Source of the DNA: Carboxylicivirga sediminis
Lineage (GTDB): Bacteria > Bacteroidota > Bacteroidia > Bacteroidales > Marinilabiliaceae
Length of the DNA stretch: 64,000 nucleotides
NCBI RefSeq assembly: GCF_018156225.1
Contig: NZ_JAGTAR010000003.1
Span: forward strand, 124,001 to 188,000
Direction: 5' to 3'
A program made the translations under genes and the position numbers. Numbering within the stretch: the first letter of the stretch is position 1; every line of letters starts with the position of its first letter. This document shows positions 63,423-64,000 of the stretch, in pieces. A model generated the notes under the pieces. The model did not search any database, was not told the DNA's origin, and saw only the letters and a list, made by a program, of their open reading frames with translations.

Positions 63423-64000
63423 GTTTTGCCATTAATCGTTTCCACTCATAAAACCCGATGATAGCACCTATTGTGTAAATCACAAACAGGAAACTATAAA
63501 AATACAATCCTTTATAGATATACATACCCATAGAAACACTATTAATTACCACCCAAAACAGCCAATGATGAATGTATTTACGAGCCAACAACCAAGTAGC
63601 CAAAATTGATGCTGCGGTAGTAAACGAATCCAAATAAGGCAAATCAGAACTGGCAATATCTACAAGTGCCGGAATATTCAATAACGCGGCTAGCAAACCA
63701 CAGTAAATAATTACTCCCGCCAAAAAGAGTTTAGTTAATAGTCTTGATGAAACAAGTTTAATGGGCACCTCTACCGAGTCATCAGAAGCCTGACCACTTA
63801 ACCAGTACCACCATCCATAAATACTTATGGCAACATAATAGAATTGCAGTCCCATATCTGCATAGAGTGCCGACTGGTAGAATACTACAATGGAAACACC
63901 TGATGCAATAATGCCCCAGGGCCATAGCCTGGGATTCTCGCGAATAGAGTATATTAAATAGATGATTGAAGCAACTGTTCCTGTCACCTCAAGACCATAC
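63412..64000 (-). CDS. pnuC: PnuC-type nicotinamide riboside transporter (5' end cut by window edge)
   Basis: A 195-residue piece of a multi-span transporter for nicotinamide riboside. Open frame continues to the window edge in the minus direction, and YGLEVTGTVASIIYLIYSI fits the PnuC N-terminal span, so the real start is beyond 64000 and the GTG at 63987 is internal. Seven spans are expected. GWWYWLSG and the late WLLARKYIHHWLFWVVIN-type segment are typical. The overlapping NadR-like kinase gene gives the substrate; other PnuC-like proteins move thiamine or riboflavin. Confidence 0.9.
   Translation of the reverse strand, partial: YGLEVTGTVASIIYLIYSIRENPRLWPWGIIASGVSIVVFYQSALYADMGLQFYYVAISIYGWWYWLSGQASDDSVEVPIKLVSSRLLTKLFLAGVIIYCGLLAALLNIPALVDIASSDLPYLDSFTTAASILATWLLARKYIHHWLFWVVINSVSMGMYIYKGLYFYSFLFVIYTIGAIIGFYEWKRLMAKHAA

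Noticed and set aside
1-64000. CRISPR, insertion sequences, prophage, tRNA or rRNA genes
   Set aside because: No regularly spaced repeats, transposase or integrase reading frames, or cloverleaf-type sequence was seen in the gaps between genes.

Overview
The window is 64 kb of gene-dense, AT-rich chromosome from a bacterium of the phylum Bacteroidetes, probably an anaerobic or facultative member of the Bacteroidales/Marinilabiliales. The grounds are a SusC/SusD pair, abundant lipoprotein signals, TAnnTTTG promoter elements in place of a sigma-70 -10 box, weak Shine-Dalgarno sequences, a PPi-type phosphofructokinase and a citrate lyase operon. There are no tRNA or rRNA genes, insertion sequences, prophages or CRISPR arrays that I can see. 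Both ends cut through genes: GH20 on the left and pnuC on the right.

Region 1 (1-18 kb) is for glycan foraging and catabolism. A GH20 hexosaminidase and a GH33 sialidase lie downstream of a SusD/SusC pair. A divergent GntR/FCD regulator shares an intergenic region with susC that contains a perfect 17-bp palindrome; this resembles a sialoglycan uptake locus. Next come three genes that look like a lysine-degradation operon (saccharopine dehydrogenase, DUF1338 2-oxoadipate dioxygenase, ALDH7), a Crp/Fnr regulator, a GH2 beta-mannosidase, and an AraC regulator with an S1 sulfatase.

Region 2 (18-41 kb) is mostly housekeeping and envelope genes: a tandem-FKBP lipoprotein, a methyltransferase with a DksA/TraR-like protein, a 1489-residue exported protein of unknown function beside prmA, a sensor kinase with an ABC-type periplasmic sensor domain, rsmE with an MtfA-like peptidase, an Rrf2 regulator, two divergent phosphofructokinases that both carry PPi-type residues, a glycosyltransferase, an ECF sigma factor followed by a small gene, uvrA, and a lipoprotein/secreted-protein pair.

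Region 3 (41-55 kb) is metabolism and signalling: a dihydroorotate-dehydrogenase-like protein, a YggS-type PLP protein, serC-serA-DUF1015, gcvT, an Hpt/STAS pair, and a complete citrate lyase operon in the order citD-citE-citF-citXG-citC.

Region 4 (55-64 kb) has a DPP-IV-like peptidase, a secreted paralogue of the protein at 39.7 kb placed before a TerB-like/ABCG fusion transporter, a SiaB/SiaC partner-switch pair, and an overlapping pnuC / NadR-kinase / cysE operon. The least described parts are the TerB-ABCG transporter with its secreted partner, the giant exported protein, the DUF1015 protein with a DGHHR motif in the serine operon, and the lysine trio. None of these is proven to be a new system from sequence alone.
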